Source: Candidatus Dormiibacterota bacterium
GTDB lineage: Bacteria > Chloroflexota > Dormibacteria > Dormibacterales > Dormibacteraceae
Direction: 5' to 3'
Length of the DNA: 17,549 bases
Assembly (NCBI GenBank): GCA_003151665.1
Contig: PLYD01000252.1
Coordinates: 2,101 to 19,649, forward strand
Of this stretch, positions 1 through 8,291 are shown piece after piece (position 1 is the first letter of the stretch; each line of letters starts with the position of its first letter). The position numbers were made by a program, and so were the translations under genes. Below the pieces are notes generated by a model. It had not been told where the DNA came from, did not search any database, and saw only the letters and a list, made by a program, of their open reading frames with translations.

Positions 1-879
1 GCGGTCGACTTCACCGACATGCCGTTCGCTGACATCTTCGACACGTTCTTCGGCGGTGGCGGCAGAGGAGCCGGGCGCCGGCAGCGATCGAATCGCGGCG
101 ATGACCTTCGCTACGACATGACCATCACGTTCGAGGAGGCTTTCCTGGGGGTAGAGAAACAACTCGACGTCCCGCGCCTGACGACGTGTGACAGGTGCGC
201 CGGAAATGGCGCCGAGCCTGGGAGCGGCGAGGAAACGTGCCCGGGGTGCCGAGGCTCTGGGCAGATCCGGCGGACAGCGCAGTCGATATTCGGTTCAGTC
301 GTCACCGCGGCGACGTGCCCCACCTGTGGCGGAGCGGGGCGGCTGCTCAAGAACCCATGCGTGCAATGCCGGGGACAGGGGCGGCTCGAGCGGGCGCATC
401 GCCTCTCGGTGAGGATCCCGGCGGGTGTCGACACTGGGTCCCAGATCCGGCTCAGCGGAGAGGGTGAGGCGGGGATACGAGGTGGGCCGCCAGGCGATCT
501 CTATGTCGTGCTGAGGGTCAAGTCCCATGCGCATCTGGCCCGGCGCGACCAGGAGGTCATATACGAGCTGCGGGTCAACATGGTGCAGGCGGCGCTCGGT
601 GACCGCATCGAGATACCGACGCTCGACGGCCCCGCCGAGATAGCGATCCCGGCAGGCACTCAGAACGGCCAGTCCTTCCGGATGGCCGGGCGAGGCATGC
701 CCGACGTGCGCGGCGGCCGGCGTGGGGACCAGTACGTGGTCGTCCAGGTGGTGGTGCCGAAGGACCTATCGGGAGAGCAAAAGGCGCTGCTGCGCAAGGT
801 CGGTGGCCTGACCGGCAAGCCAGAGAAGGTCTCCAAGGGCTTCTTCGAAAAGCTTCGGGACGCGATCTCTCTCGATTGA
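1..879 (+). CDS. dnaJ: Chaperone protein DnaJ, 3' part (5' end outside window)
   Basis: Hsp40 co-chaperone that delivers unfolded protein to DnaK and stimulates its ATPase. The frame is open from base 1 (codons AVDFTDMPF), so the gene begins upstream and the J domain with its HPD motif is not in view. Visible are the end of the Gly/Phe linker, the GDDLRYDMTITFEEAFLG entry to the first substrate-binding domain, and the zinc domain with four CxxCxGxG motifs (CDRCAGNG, CPGCRGSG, CPTCGGAG, CVQCRGQG, about 187-378). The second beta domain and C-terminal dimerisation tail follow. All eight zinc cysteines are present, so this is a type I DnaJ, not a CbpA-like protein. It ends at TGA 877-879. The next gene on the strand is 175 bp away and functionally unrelated. 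The call is very secure; only the start is missing. Confidence 0.97.
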   Translation, partial: AVDFTDMPFADIFDTFFGGGGRGAGRRQRSNRGDDLRYDMTITFEEAFLGVEKQLDVPRLTTCDRCAGNGAEPGSGEETCPGCRGSGQIRRTAQSIFGSVVTAATCPTCGGAGRLLKNPCVQCRGQGRLERAHRLSVRIPAGVDTGSQIRLSGEGEAGIRGGPPGDLYVVLRVKSHAHLARRDQEVIYELRVNMVQAALGDRIEIPTLDGPAEIAIPAGTQNGQSFRMAGRGMPDVRGGRRGDQYVVVQVVVPKDLSGEQKALLRKVGGLTGKPEKVSKGFFEKLRDAISLD

Positions 880-1054
880 CCGGAACCCTGACCCTGGTGC
901 TCACGGACCAATCCCTGTGCGGCCCAGGAGTGCATTGTTCGTCGGCCGGGGCCTCGCCCTCTCAGCCACTTCTAAGGTTTTAGGCATAACCTGGGCGTCC
1001 GCGGGGTAGTTATTAGGTTGCGTATCTCTCAAACGTATTAAGAAAGAGGAAGAA
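880..1054. other. Intergenic region between dnaJ and the 97-aa gene
   Basis: There is no credible gene here. A weak 5-bp hairpin (AGGTT 975-979 with AACCT 988-992) is the only dyad I see, and no U-tract terminator follows dnaJ. The last 15 bases, AAGAAAGAGGAAGAA, are purine-rich and serve as the ribosome binding site for the GTG at 1055. The stretch from 971 is markedly more AT-rich than its surroundings and probably holds the promoter of the 97-aa gene, but I could not place a convincing -35/-10 pair. Confidence 0.4.
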
Positions 1055-1348
1055 GTGGCAAAAGTTATCGATCTCGAGCTGACTCGGGCCGAAGTGGAGG
1101 TGCTGGAGCTGGAAGGCCGCCTGCGGGTGGTTCCGATGAACGATACCCAGCTGTCGGACGCCCTGAAGACCGCCCTACTGGCCAAGAAGGAGCGGCTGGA
1201 CAGGCTGCGCACGCTGCACGCGGCATCGAGCCGGCCCAAGGACTCCAATGGCACCGCGGCCAACCAGCCCCCGCCGGCCCATGCCGGCCGAAGGGCGCCG
1301 TTGAAGCGCTCGGTCCCCCAGCGTTCCAAGGCGAAGACGGGCAAGTAG
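1055..1348 (+). CDS. Unrecognised 97-aa protein with helical N-terminus and basic tail
   Basis: I do not recognise this family. The start is GTG 1055, preceded by a strong purine-rich Shine-Dalgarno tract (AGAGGA at about 1045-1050), the best ribosome binding site in the left half of the window. Residues 1-60 are charged and probably helical (MAKVIDLELTRAEVEVLELE and on). Residues 61-97 are low-complexity and strongly basic with Pro, Arg and Lys (GRRAPLKRSVPQRSKAKTGK), as in nucleic-acid-binding tails. There is no cysteine, signal peptide or membrane segment. The stop at 1346-1348 lies inside a 12-nt tandem repeat; reading through it would add SGKYIGK before the next stop. The gene stands alone between dnaJ and the GGDEF-EAL gene. 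Coding status is likely from the ribosome binding site and codon pattern. A nucleic-acid-binding role is only a guess from composition. Confidence 0.75.
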   Translation: MAKVIDLELTRAEVEVLELEGRLRVVPMNDTQLSDALKTALLAKKERLDRLRTLHAASSRPKDSNGTAANQPPPAHAGRRAPLKRSVPQRSKAKTGK

Positions 1349-1373
1349 TCGGGCAAGTACATCGGCAAGTAGC
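1338..1373 (+). repeat. Three-copy 12-nt in-frame tandem repeat at the end of the 97-aa gene
   Basis: Three adjacent 12-base units are visible: CGGGCAAGTAGT, CGGGCAAGTACA and TCGGCAAGTAGC. The unit length equals four codons, so the frame is kept. In the frame of the upstream gene the units read (T)GK-stop, SGKY and IGK-stop. The repeat therefore carries two in-frame TAG codons where the middle unit has TAC (Tyr). Confidence 0.7.
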
Positions 1374-1392
1374 CGAGAGCCCTTCGAACCTG

Positions 1393-1411
1393 CCGGCGCC
1401 GGAAGCGCCGG
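1393..1411 (+). other. Perfect 7-bp GC hairpin before the GGDEF-EAL gene
   Basis: CCGGCGC (1393-1399) pairs with GCGCCGG (1405-1411) across the 5-nt loop CGGAA. No U-run follows, so it is not a canonical intrinsic terminator. It may slow or stop readthrough from the 97-aa gene, or be structure in the leader of the following gene. Confidence 0.45.
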
Positions 1412-1443
1412 GCCCGAGCGTTGACCGCTATCGTGGTCGTGGT

Positions 1444-4400
1444 TTGGCGAGCGATTTGACCCTGTCCCAGCCGGCCGGCGCCGACTCGCTGTTCGGCGCG
1501 CCGCCGGCGGGCGCCGTCGAGCCGCGGCGGCCGGAGTTTCTCACGTCGTGGCGCCTTCCCTTGATCACCAGCCTTGCCGCCGCCGTGATCATCGGCGCCG
1601 TGGCGCTCCGCCTCTGGGAGGCCAGTCTGCCCAGGGTCATACTCCAAGACGAAGGCGTGCTGATCGCCTTTGGCGTGGCGTACGGAGCTGTTGCGGTGGC
1701 GATCAGAGCATCGAGGTTCTCCGGCCGGGTTGCGGTGCAGCTCGCCCTGATGTTGGTCAACGTGCTGCTTGCTGTCGCCGTGCTCGGAGTCGCCGCGTCG
1801 TGGCTCGGCAACGAACTGATGCCACTGTCGGCCGCGTTGTTCGCGACCATGCTCCTCTACTTCGATCTTGGGTTCTTGACCCGCCACTTCCTTTATGTCA
1901 TCGGCATCGCCGGCCTGGGGCTGGCCGCCCTCTGGATCGATGCCCTCGTCATGCTCCATCTCTCCGCCCCCGAGGTCGTGAGCTGGGCCCTGGTCCTCGT
2001 CGGCCTCGCACTGCTGGCCTACATCACGCACCACGTCGTGGCGCGCAACCTCACCATGCAGTCGGAGCGCCAGGCATCGCTGCTGAACGCGATTAGCGAC
2101 ATCGGTGAGGGGCTGGTCATCACCGAGGACGGCAGGTTCGTCGCCGGAAACGCTGCATACCAGCACCTGACGGGTTACACGTCAACCGAGCTCGCCACCT
2201 TCGGTTCGCTGATCGAGCTCGCGCCCGAGGAGGAGCGGCAGCGTCTCGGCGAGCAGCTGGCGACGCGGCTCACGGGCGGCCAGGTTCCCTTCCGTTATGA
2301 ATCGGCGCTTGTCACCAAGGACGGCAGGCGTATCCAGGTCGAGACCGCTGTGCGCTCGCTTAGCGCGGAAAGCACTCACCGGCTCCTCGCTCTCGTCCAC
2401 GACATCACAGAGCGCCACCGCTCCGACCTGGCGGAGCGCGACAGCGAGAGGCGGTTCCGTACGCTTTTCGAGCAGGCGCAGGCGGCCATGGCTTTTGCCG
2501 GGCTGGACGGCCACATCTTTTCGGTCAACCCGGCTTTCTACGAATGGCTCGGTTATACGGAGGGCGAGCTGCGGAGCATGTCGCTCTTCGACATCACGCA
2601 CCCCGACGACGTGGCAAAGACACAGGACGCTTGGCGGCGGGTCATGGCGGGCGAGGCGCCCGGCTTTCGCTTTGACAAGCGCTTCATCCGCCGGGACGGC
2701 CAGTCGTTGTGGGCCGACGTCAACGCCCGCCTGGTGAGAGACGAATCGGGCAAGCCCCTCCACTTCCAGACGGTGGCGGTCGACATCGGCAATCGCAAGC
2801 GGAACGAAGTCCTGCAGGCCGCCCGCTTTGCAGTTACGCACGCGCTGCTGACCTCACCCGGCTGGGAGGCAGCGGCGCCCAACGTCCTGGAAGGCCTGTG
2901 CGTGGCCCTCGATTGGGAGCTCGCCGAGTACTGGGAGGTCGACGCTGCTCGAGAGGCGATGCATTTCGTCGCCGCGTGGAAGCGGCCGGGACGAGACACG
3001 TCCGCCTACCAAGCCACAGCGCAGGAGGCGACCTACAAGCGTGGCGAGGGCCTGCCGGGCAGAGTCTGGGAGGCTGGAGCTCCTCTGTCTGTCGGCGACT
3101 TGCCAGCGGACGGCTCGGCGCGGGCCGCGGCGGCGGCCGCCGCCGGCCTTCATGGCATCGCCGGATTCCCAGTGCGCAGTGGGCGCCGTGTCGTCGGCAT
3201 GATCTCCCTCCACACGTGGGCCGATCGCGAGCTCGATGAAGGGTTGGTAGCCGTCATGAACGACGTCGGCTCGCAGATCGGCGAGTTCGTCGAGCGCAAG
3301 CGGGCCGAGGTTGCGCTGCAGGACAGCGAGAAGCGGATGAGGTCGGTGCTCGACAACGTCTCGGACGGGCTGGCGACCATTGACCAGGCAGGCATCATCG
3401 AATCCGCCAACCCGGCGGTGGTGAAGCTCTTTGGGTACGAAGAGCAGGAGCTCGTTGGACAGCCGGCGGAGATCTTGATCGCCACGACGCATCGCAGCGG
3501 GTTCACGAATTATTTGCAGCACCGGCTGGCGCAGGACATCCCGATCAGCGCCGCTCACGAGTCGATGGGGAAGAGGAAGAGCGGGAGCCTGTTCCCTCTG
3601 GAGTTCGTGGTCAGCTCGATGCAGGTGGGTTCGCGCCTTCTGTTCATCGCGACGATGCGAGACATCTCCGAACGGAAGGCGCACACCGATGCTCTCGAGT
3701 ACCAGGCGCTGCACGACGCCCTGACCGGCCTTCCCAACCGAAGCCTGTTCGGCGACCGCCTGCGCCAGGCGCTGCTGTCGGCGCGAAGAAATCAGAACAT
3801 GTTCGGTGTCCTTCTTCTCGACCTCGATCGCTTCAAGGACATCAACGATGCACTCGGCCACGACCGTGGAGACACACTGCTTCAAGAGGTCACCGCTCGC
3901 CTGCGCGGCGTGCTTCGCGCGACCGACACCATCGCCCGCCTCGGTGGCGACGAGTTCGCCGTCCTCACCACCGACGCCAAACACCCCGACGATGTGGTTG
4001 CCACCGCGCGCAAAATCCTGGCCGCCCTGGAAGGACCGTTCGCAATCGCGGACCAGATGGTCGAGACGGGCGCCTCGATCGGCATTGCGCTGTACCCGGT
4101 TCACGGCGACGACCCCACGACCCTCCTGCGTCGAGCGGATGTTGCGATGTACGTGGCCAAGCGGTCAGGCGGAGGGCATGCCGTCTACGCACCGGAGCAG
4201 GAGGCGCAGACGCTTCGACGTTCAGGTCTCGCGGGCGAGCTGCGCCGCTCGATTCCTCAAGGCGAGCTCGTGCTTCAGTACCAGCCTCAGCTCACCCTGG
4301 CGACGGGTGCGATCCAGGGGATGGAAGCCCTGGTTCGATGGAATCACCCTCGCGAGGGCATGATGCCGCCCGACCGTTTCCTTCCCCTGGCGGAGGAGAT

Positions 4401-5061
4401 GGGCATCATTCACCCGCTGACCGCCTGGGTCATGGACAACGCTCTGAGCCAGCTTCGCAAGTGGCTCGCTCTTGGGCTCGACGTCACGATGTCCGTCAAC
4501 GTGTCGCCGCGCTGCATCGAGGACCACTCCCTCGAGGAGATGGTCGCTCGCGCGCTGGAATCCTCCGGTGCGGAGCCCCACAGGCTGACGCTCGAGATCA
4601 CGGAGGGAGTGGCGATGGCTGCCGCAGCGGGGAAGGCGCTGGCCAGGCTGAGCGAGATGGGAATCCGACTTTCCCTCGACGATTTCGGGACGGGGTACTC
4701 CTCGCTCCTTTATCTGATGCGATTGCCGGTCAACGAGATCAAGATCGACCGTTCGTTCGTGTCGGGACTGGCGACCGACCCGGACTCGGGCGCCATAGTC
4801 CGATCCGCCGTCGGGCTGGGACACAATCTCGGCCTGCGCGTCGTCGCCGAGGGTCTTCAAGATCGGGCTGCCGAGGCGATCCTGCTCGAGGCGGGATGCG
4901 ATGCCGCCCAGGGATTCTTGATCGGTCGGCCGGCTGACGAGGCCGAAGCCACCCTGCTCCTCATGGAGCGCGCCGGCCTCGCCCAGCGAGTCGACGGCGA
5001 GTCAGGCGAGGTCGCCGCGGCCGCCGAGCAAGGACATTCTGTAGATCTCGAGACGGCCTGA
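1444..5061 (+). CDS. Membrane-anchored PAS/GAF-GGDEF-EAL c-di-GMP turnover protein
   Basis: A 1205-aa protein that should make and/or degrade cyclic di-GMP at the inner membrane. Order: about six hydrophobic segments (residues ~37-200), PAS (~205-325), PAS (~330-452), GAF (~455-620), PAS (~625-745), GGDEF (~750-920), EAL (~930-1175). The cyclase signature GGDEF is intact (834-838), with the inhibitory-site motif RxxD (RATD, 825-828) five residues before it. In the EAL domain I see E961 (EAL), N1019, E1051, DDFGTG with D1079/D1080, K1100, E1136 and Q1156, so the phosphodiesterase should also be catalytic. The TTG at 1444 has no clear Shine-Dalgarno. A second TTG at 1456 is possible, and later starts would cut into the first membrane segment. 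Its last 60 bases overlap the end of the convergent adenylate cyclase gene. Function is secure; start and net activity are not. Confidence 0.93.
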   Translation: MASDLTLSQPAGADSLFGAPPAGAVEPRRPEFLTSWRLPLITSLAAAVIIGAVALRLWEASLPRVILQDEGVLIAFGVAYGAVAVAIRASRFSGRVAVQLALMLVNVLLAVAVLGVAASWLGNELMPLSAALFATMLLYFDLGFLTRHFLYVIGIAGLGLAALWIDALVMLHLSAPEVVSWALVLVGLALLAYITHHVVARNLTMQSERQASLLNAISDIGEGLVITEDGRFVAGNAAYQHLTGYTSTELATFGSLIELAPEEERQRLGEQLATRLTGGQVPFRYESALVTKDGRRIQVETAVRSLSAESTHRLLALVHDITERHRSDLAERDSERRFRTLFEQAQAAMAFAGLDGHIFSVNPAFYEWLGYTEGELRSMSLFDITHPDDVAKTQDAWRRVMAGEAPGFRFDKRFIRRDGQSLWADVNARLVRDESGKPLHFQTVAVDIGNRKRNEVLQAARFAVTHALLTSPGWEAAAPNVLEGLCVALDWELAEYWEVDAAREAMHFVAAWKRPGRDTSAYQATAQEATYKRGEGLPGRVWEAGAPLSVGDLPADGSARAAAAAAAGLHGIAGFPVRSGRRVVGMISLHTWADRELDEGLVAVMNDVGSQIGEFVERKRAEVALQDSEKRMRSVLDNVSDGLATIDQAGIIESANPAVVKLFGYEEQELVGQPAEILIATTHRSGFTNYLQHRLAQDIPISAAHESMGKRKSGSLFPLEFVVSSMQVGSRLLFIATMRDISERKAHTDALEYQALHDALTGLPNRSLFGDRLRQALLSARRNQNMFGVLLLDLDRFKDINDALGHDRGDTLLQEVTARLRGVLRATDTIARLGGDEFAVLTTDAKHPDDVVATARKILAALEGPFAIADQMVETGASIGIALYPVHGDDPTTLLRRADVAMYVAKRSGGGHAVYAPEQEAQTLRRSGLAGELRRSIPQGELVLQYQPQLTLATGAIQGMEALVRWNHPREGMMPPDRFLPLAEEMGIIHPLTAWVMDNALSQLRKWLALGLDVTMSVNVSPRCIEDHSLEEMVARALESSGAEPHRLTLEITEGVAMAAAAGKALARLSEMGIRLSLDDFGTGYSSLLYLMRLPVNEIKIDRSFVSGLATDPDSGAIVRSAVGLGHNLGLRVVAEGLQDRAAEAILLEAGCDAAQGFLIGRPADEAEATLLLMERAGLAQRVDGESGEVAAAAEQGHSVDLETA

Positions 5062-5718
5062 CCGCCCCCGGACGGCTGACTGGGACGTGAGCTCGCTCTG
5101 GAGCATGGATTCCATCGCGCGATAGACGGTCCCGGTCATAAGCACCTCGCCGGGCCCTGCCTGCGTCACCAGCCTGGCGGCGACGTTGACGGCGTCGCCA
5201 AGGACGCCGAGCTCCGAGCGGTCGGCTGAGCCGACGGCGCCGACCACCACATCTCCGGACGCGATGCCGACGCCGACGTCGAGCCGGAATCCCCAATCTG
5301 CCGCGGATCGCCGGTTGAGGGCTTCGTTGGCGCCGATCAAACCGATCGCGGCCGCCATGGCCCGGCCGACGTGGTCGGCTTCGTCGCCGCTGGCGCCAAA
5401 GGTGGCCATCACCCCATCGCCGACGAACTTTTCGACGACGCCGCCGCAAATGGAGATCGACCGCAGGACCTTCTTCAGATGTGCATTCAGCACTTCAAGC
5501 AGGCCGGCGGGGTCGTGGGCGAATCGCTCGGTCAGGCGTGTGAAGCCACGTAGGTCCGTGAACAGGATCGACGCCGTGCACAGGACCGGCATCGGGACCC
5601 TGGGCCAGGCCGTGATGTCCGGACCGGCGATCGGGAAGAGCTGTCTCAGGCGCAGGAGCCGATCGGAATCGTCCGCCGGAAGTGCCGGCTGCGGTCGGAA
5701 GACGTCGGGCATTGCCAT
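5002..5718 (-). CDS. Class III adenylate cyclase, soluble, single catalytic domain
   Basis: A 238-aa enzyme predicted to make cAMP from ATP. A single class III catalytic domain spans about residues 45-205. Metal-binding aspartates are D55 (ILFTDLRGFT) and D101 (EKFVGDGV). The purine-selecting pair is K97 and D175, which favours ATP over GTP. The transition-state pair N178 and R182 is in GDAVNVAARL. All key residues are present. There is no membrane segment; residues 1-44 are an unrecognised short lead. ATG 5718 overlaps the TGA of the hybrid kinase (TGATG), indicating translational coupling; a second ATG two codons later (5712) is possible. The frame is open upstream to 6015, but that stretch is the kinase gene read in another frame. 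The 3' end overlaps the convergent GGDEF-EAL gene by 60 bp. Confidence 0.93.
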   Translation of the reverse strand: MAMPDVFRPQPALPADDSDRLLRLRQLFPIAGPDITAWPRVPMPVLCTASILFTDLRGFTRLTERFAHDPAGLLEVLNAHLKKVLRSISICGGVVEKFVGDGVMATFGASGDEADHVGRAMAAAIGLIGANEALNRRSAADWGFRLDVGVGIASGDVVVGAVGSADRSELGVLGDAVNVAARLVTQAGPGEVLMTGTVYRAMESMLQSELTSQSAVRGRSGRLEIYRMSLLGGRGDLA

Positions 5719-8291
5719 CAGCTGGCCACCAGTTGGGCGGCCAATGCATTTTCGATCAGGTCGGCTGCGGTCCCCGATATGCCAGGGCCTTTGCGCAGAA
5801 CCCCCGTCACGCCCAGCTTCTGCAACGCGAGGTTCTCGGAGATATCCAGGTCCTTCAGCGTAATCACGACCACCGGGATGTTCGGCCCGTAGCGCTCTCT
5901 CATACGTTTCAGAAATGATTCGCCCGACAAACCTGGGAGTAGCAGGTCGAGAACGATGGCGCGCGCTCCGTTCCTGATCATCAACTGCTCGGCCGTCTCT
6001 GCATCCACCGCCCACACGGAGCTGATGTCTCGTGTCGCCAACTCTGCCTGCAGCAGGTGGGCGAAGCCCGAGTCGTCCTCTACAACCAGGACGTCGCCCT
6101 TATGCGACTGCTCGCGGCCGACCGGGAGTGTAAAGAAGAAGACGGAGCCCTGACCCGGCCCCGCGGATCTAGCAGCGATCGTGCCGCCATGCGCCTCAAC
6201 GATGTTCTTGCTGATGGCCAGGCCGAGCCCAGTACCCCTGATCGTCCGCCGATCGACGGTGTCGATCCGATAGAACTTCTGGAACAGGTGGGCCAGAGCG
6301 TCGTGGGGGATGCCGAGACCCTCATCTTGAACCGAGATCTCGACCATGCCGTCGACCAATCCAGCGCGGACGACGATGGCTCCGCCGTTTGGAGAATACT
6401 TCCGGGCGTTCGACAGCAGGTTGGCGACCACCCTGAATATGGAATCGCTGTCAGCGCGTACAAGGGGCAGATCGTCCGCGAGGCTTGTGGTGACCACCGT
6501 CCCCCCGGATTTGCCGAATAGCTCAACGACGCGCTTGATCAAGGCGCCGATGTCCGCCGGAGCGAAGCTCATCGTCATGTGGCCGCCTTCAATGCGGCGC
6601 AGGTCGAGGAAGTCGTTGATGAGGGCGGTCAGACGGTGACCTTCCTGGAGCATCACCGAGAGATATTCCTTCCGCTGCTCTGGCGTGACCTCTCGCGTCG
6701 TCAACAGCTCGGTGAAGCCAACGATGCTGGCAAGCGGCGTGCGCATCTCGTGACTGACCAGCGAAACCATCTCGTCTTTGGCGCGACCCAGCTCTGCGCT
6801 CGCCTCCGCGCGGGCCTTCGACTGATGCAGTTCGAGCTCGAGCCGCTGGCTCTCAGTGAGGTCCTCGGCCATGACGAATCGTGCTTCCTTCTCCCCGAAG
6901 CTGACAGCATGCGAGGTGGTCAGCACCTCGAGCGTTGAGCCGTCCTTCAGGAGGTGGGTCCAGGGGCCTGATTTGTCGAACGCGGGTGGATGAGCGGTCA
7001 GCTCGAGGAATTTCGGCACATCCTCGCGGCGGCGAATGTCCGTGATGGTCATCGCAAGGAACTCCTCGCGCGAATACCCGTACTGGGCAATGGCCGCGTC
7101 GTTGACACGCAGAAAAGCGAGCGTGTGAACGTCGTACAGCCACATCGGCTGCGGATGGCTTTCGAAGAGCGAGCGATAGTTGTGTTCCGAGGCGACGGCC
7201 TTCTCCTCGCTCGTGAGCCGGTCGGCAAGCTCGCTTTCAATCGTCACCATGAGCTTGTCGAAGTCCTGGGCCAGGTCGGTGACCTCGCGGGCCCCCGTTC
7301 CAACCGCAACGCGGGCCAGCTGGCCCGGTTTCGAGCGGCGCATGACCAGGCTCAGCCGCCGAACCGGCTCCGCCACTCGCCGGTAGACGACGAACACCAT
7401 GAGCGTCATGGCTCCGACCCCGATCAGGATGATCGTAAGGAAGCGATTCGCAGACAGATCTGCAACCGACAGAGCCGCCGCCTCATCGGCGCCGACGCGC
7501 AAACGCCAGCCGGCTGCGGTCGTGATGGTTTCGCCATAGATGCGGCTGACTCCGTTGAGATCCGGGCTGGTGGAGCTCGACGCAGAGCTATCGATGGGCG
7601 CTCCGCTCAACTTCTTCCCAACCCATTTCGCTGAATCGATCGACCTGGCGATGACCACCTGGTCATTGGCTCCCGTGATGAGGAATTCCAGAGAGTGGGT
7701 TCCACTGCCGAACTCGGACGCTAAAAGGGGGCCGATGGGCGTCAGATCGAGGAACCAGACCAGCGCACCACGTCCGGGAATTGGATACGAGATAACCACC
7801 ACCTGCCCACCGGTAACGGGATCAAGAACCGGCGCGATCACAGTCGGTGCCGTCGAAGCAAGCCAGCTCTGGTTGTTGTAGGGCGATACACCACCGGCCG
7901 CAGCGGCCTTGCTCGAGGAACACACGACCGAGCCATCAAGTCTGACGAGATCGACCCGGCCTGTCGTGAAGGCGCCAAGGGGCGCGTACCCGAGCTTGCA
8001 TTTCGTCGGGTCGGCAAACAGCTGGCCGATGCTCGGGTCCTGGCTGAGAGGTATTGACAGCTCGGTGATCTGATCAAAACCGGACTTGAGCTGCGCCGCC
8101 CCTTTCGCGGCCGCGAAGTTGGTGTCCGCCAGCGCCGCGGCCCGTGCGTCCTGGCCGGACATATAGCGCACCGAGAACGCGGCCATTGCCGCCACGGCAA
8201 GGAGCACCACCATGAACAGCGACATGTAGGTGCGCAGGGACCACCCACGGCCATTAGGCCTGATATCCCCCTCCCCCTGGCGCTGCACCAT
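5718..8291 (-). CDS. Hybrid sensor histidine kinase (extracytoplasmic sensor, HAMP, PAS, kinase, receiver)
   Basis: An 857-aa inner-membrane kinase. TM1 (~22-44) and TM2 (~283-303) flank a ~235-residue extracytoplasmic region that looks like a CACHE-type sensor (low certainty). A HAMP linker (~304-360), a PAS domain (~370-480), HisKA with SHEMRTP (phospho-accepting H514) and a HATPase domain follow (N-box NLLSNARK with N624/N628, DEGLGIP 656-662, GTGLGLA 686-692). The C-terminal receiver (~733-855) has acidic pair E738/D739, phospho-acceptor D782, T811 and K834. The start ATG 8291 overlaps the TGA of the upstream single-domain receiver (TGATG), and its own TGA overlaps the cyclase ATG in the same way. 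An open frame extends to 8783, but the extra 164 codons are arginine-rich out-of-frame readings of the two receiver genes. It probably acts with the receiver upstream and the cyclase downstream. Confidence 0.94.
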   Translation of the reverse strand: MVQRQGEGDIRPNGRGWSLRTYMSLFMVVLLAVAAMAAFSVRYMSGQDARAAALADTNFAAAKGAAQLKSGFDQITELSIPLSQDPSIGQLFADPTKCKLGYAPLGAFTTGRVDLVRLDGSVVCSSSKAAAAGGVSPYNNQSWLASTAPTVIAPVLDPVTGGQVVVISYPIPGRGALVWFLDLTPIGPLLASEFGSGTHSLEFLITGANDQVVIARSIDSAKWVGKKLSGAPIDSSASSSTSPDLNGVSRIYGETITTAAGWRLRVGADEAAALSVADLSANRFLTIILIGVGAMTLMVFVVYRRVAEPVRRLSLVMRRSKPGQLARVAVGTGAREVTDLAQDFDKLMVTIESELADRLTSEEKAVASEHNYRSLFESHPQPMWLYDVHTLAFLRVNDAAIAQYGYSREEFLAMTITDIRRREDVPKFLELTAHPPAFDKSGPWTHLLKDGSTLEVLTTSHAVSFGEKEARFVMAEDLTESQRLELELHQSKARAEASAELGRAKDEMVSLVSHEMRTPLASIVGFTELLTTREVTPEQRKEYLSVMLQEGHRLTALINDFLDLRRIEGGHMTMSFAPADIGALIKRVVELFGKSGGTVVTTSLADDLPLVRADSDSIFRVVANLLSNARKYSPNGGAIVVRAGLVDGMVEISVQDEGLGIPHDALAHLFQKFYRIDTVDRRTIRGTGLGLAISKNIVEAHGGTIAARSAGPGQGSVFFFTLPVGREQSHKGDVLVVEDDSGFAHLLQAELATRDISSVWAVDAETAEQLMIRNGARAIVLDLLLPGLSGESFLKRMRERYGPNIPVVVITLKDLDISENLALQKLGVTGVLRKGPGISGTAADLIENALAAQLVAS

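Noticed and set aside
901..2166. Long minus-strand open frame of 421 codons
   Set aside because: It is low-complexity (His, Gln, Asp, Arg-rich), matches no family and runs across the plus-strand 97-aa gene and the membrane domain of the GGDEF-EAL gene, which have clear protein signatures. High-GC antisense shadow.
2854..4104. 416-codon minus-strand frame inside the GGDEF-EAL gene
   Set aside because: Antisense shadow of GAF, PAS and GGDEF coding sequence with no recognisable domain.
5719..6015. Extension of the adenylate cyclase frame upstream of 5718
   Set aside because: It overlaps the receiver domain of the hybrid kinase out of frame and is not protein-like; the TGATG junction gives a natural start.
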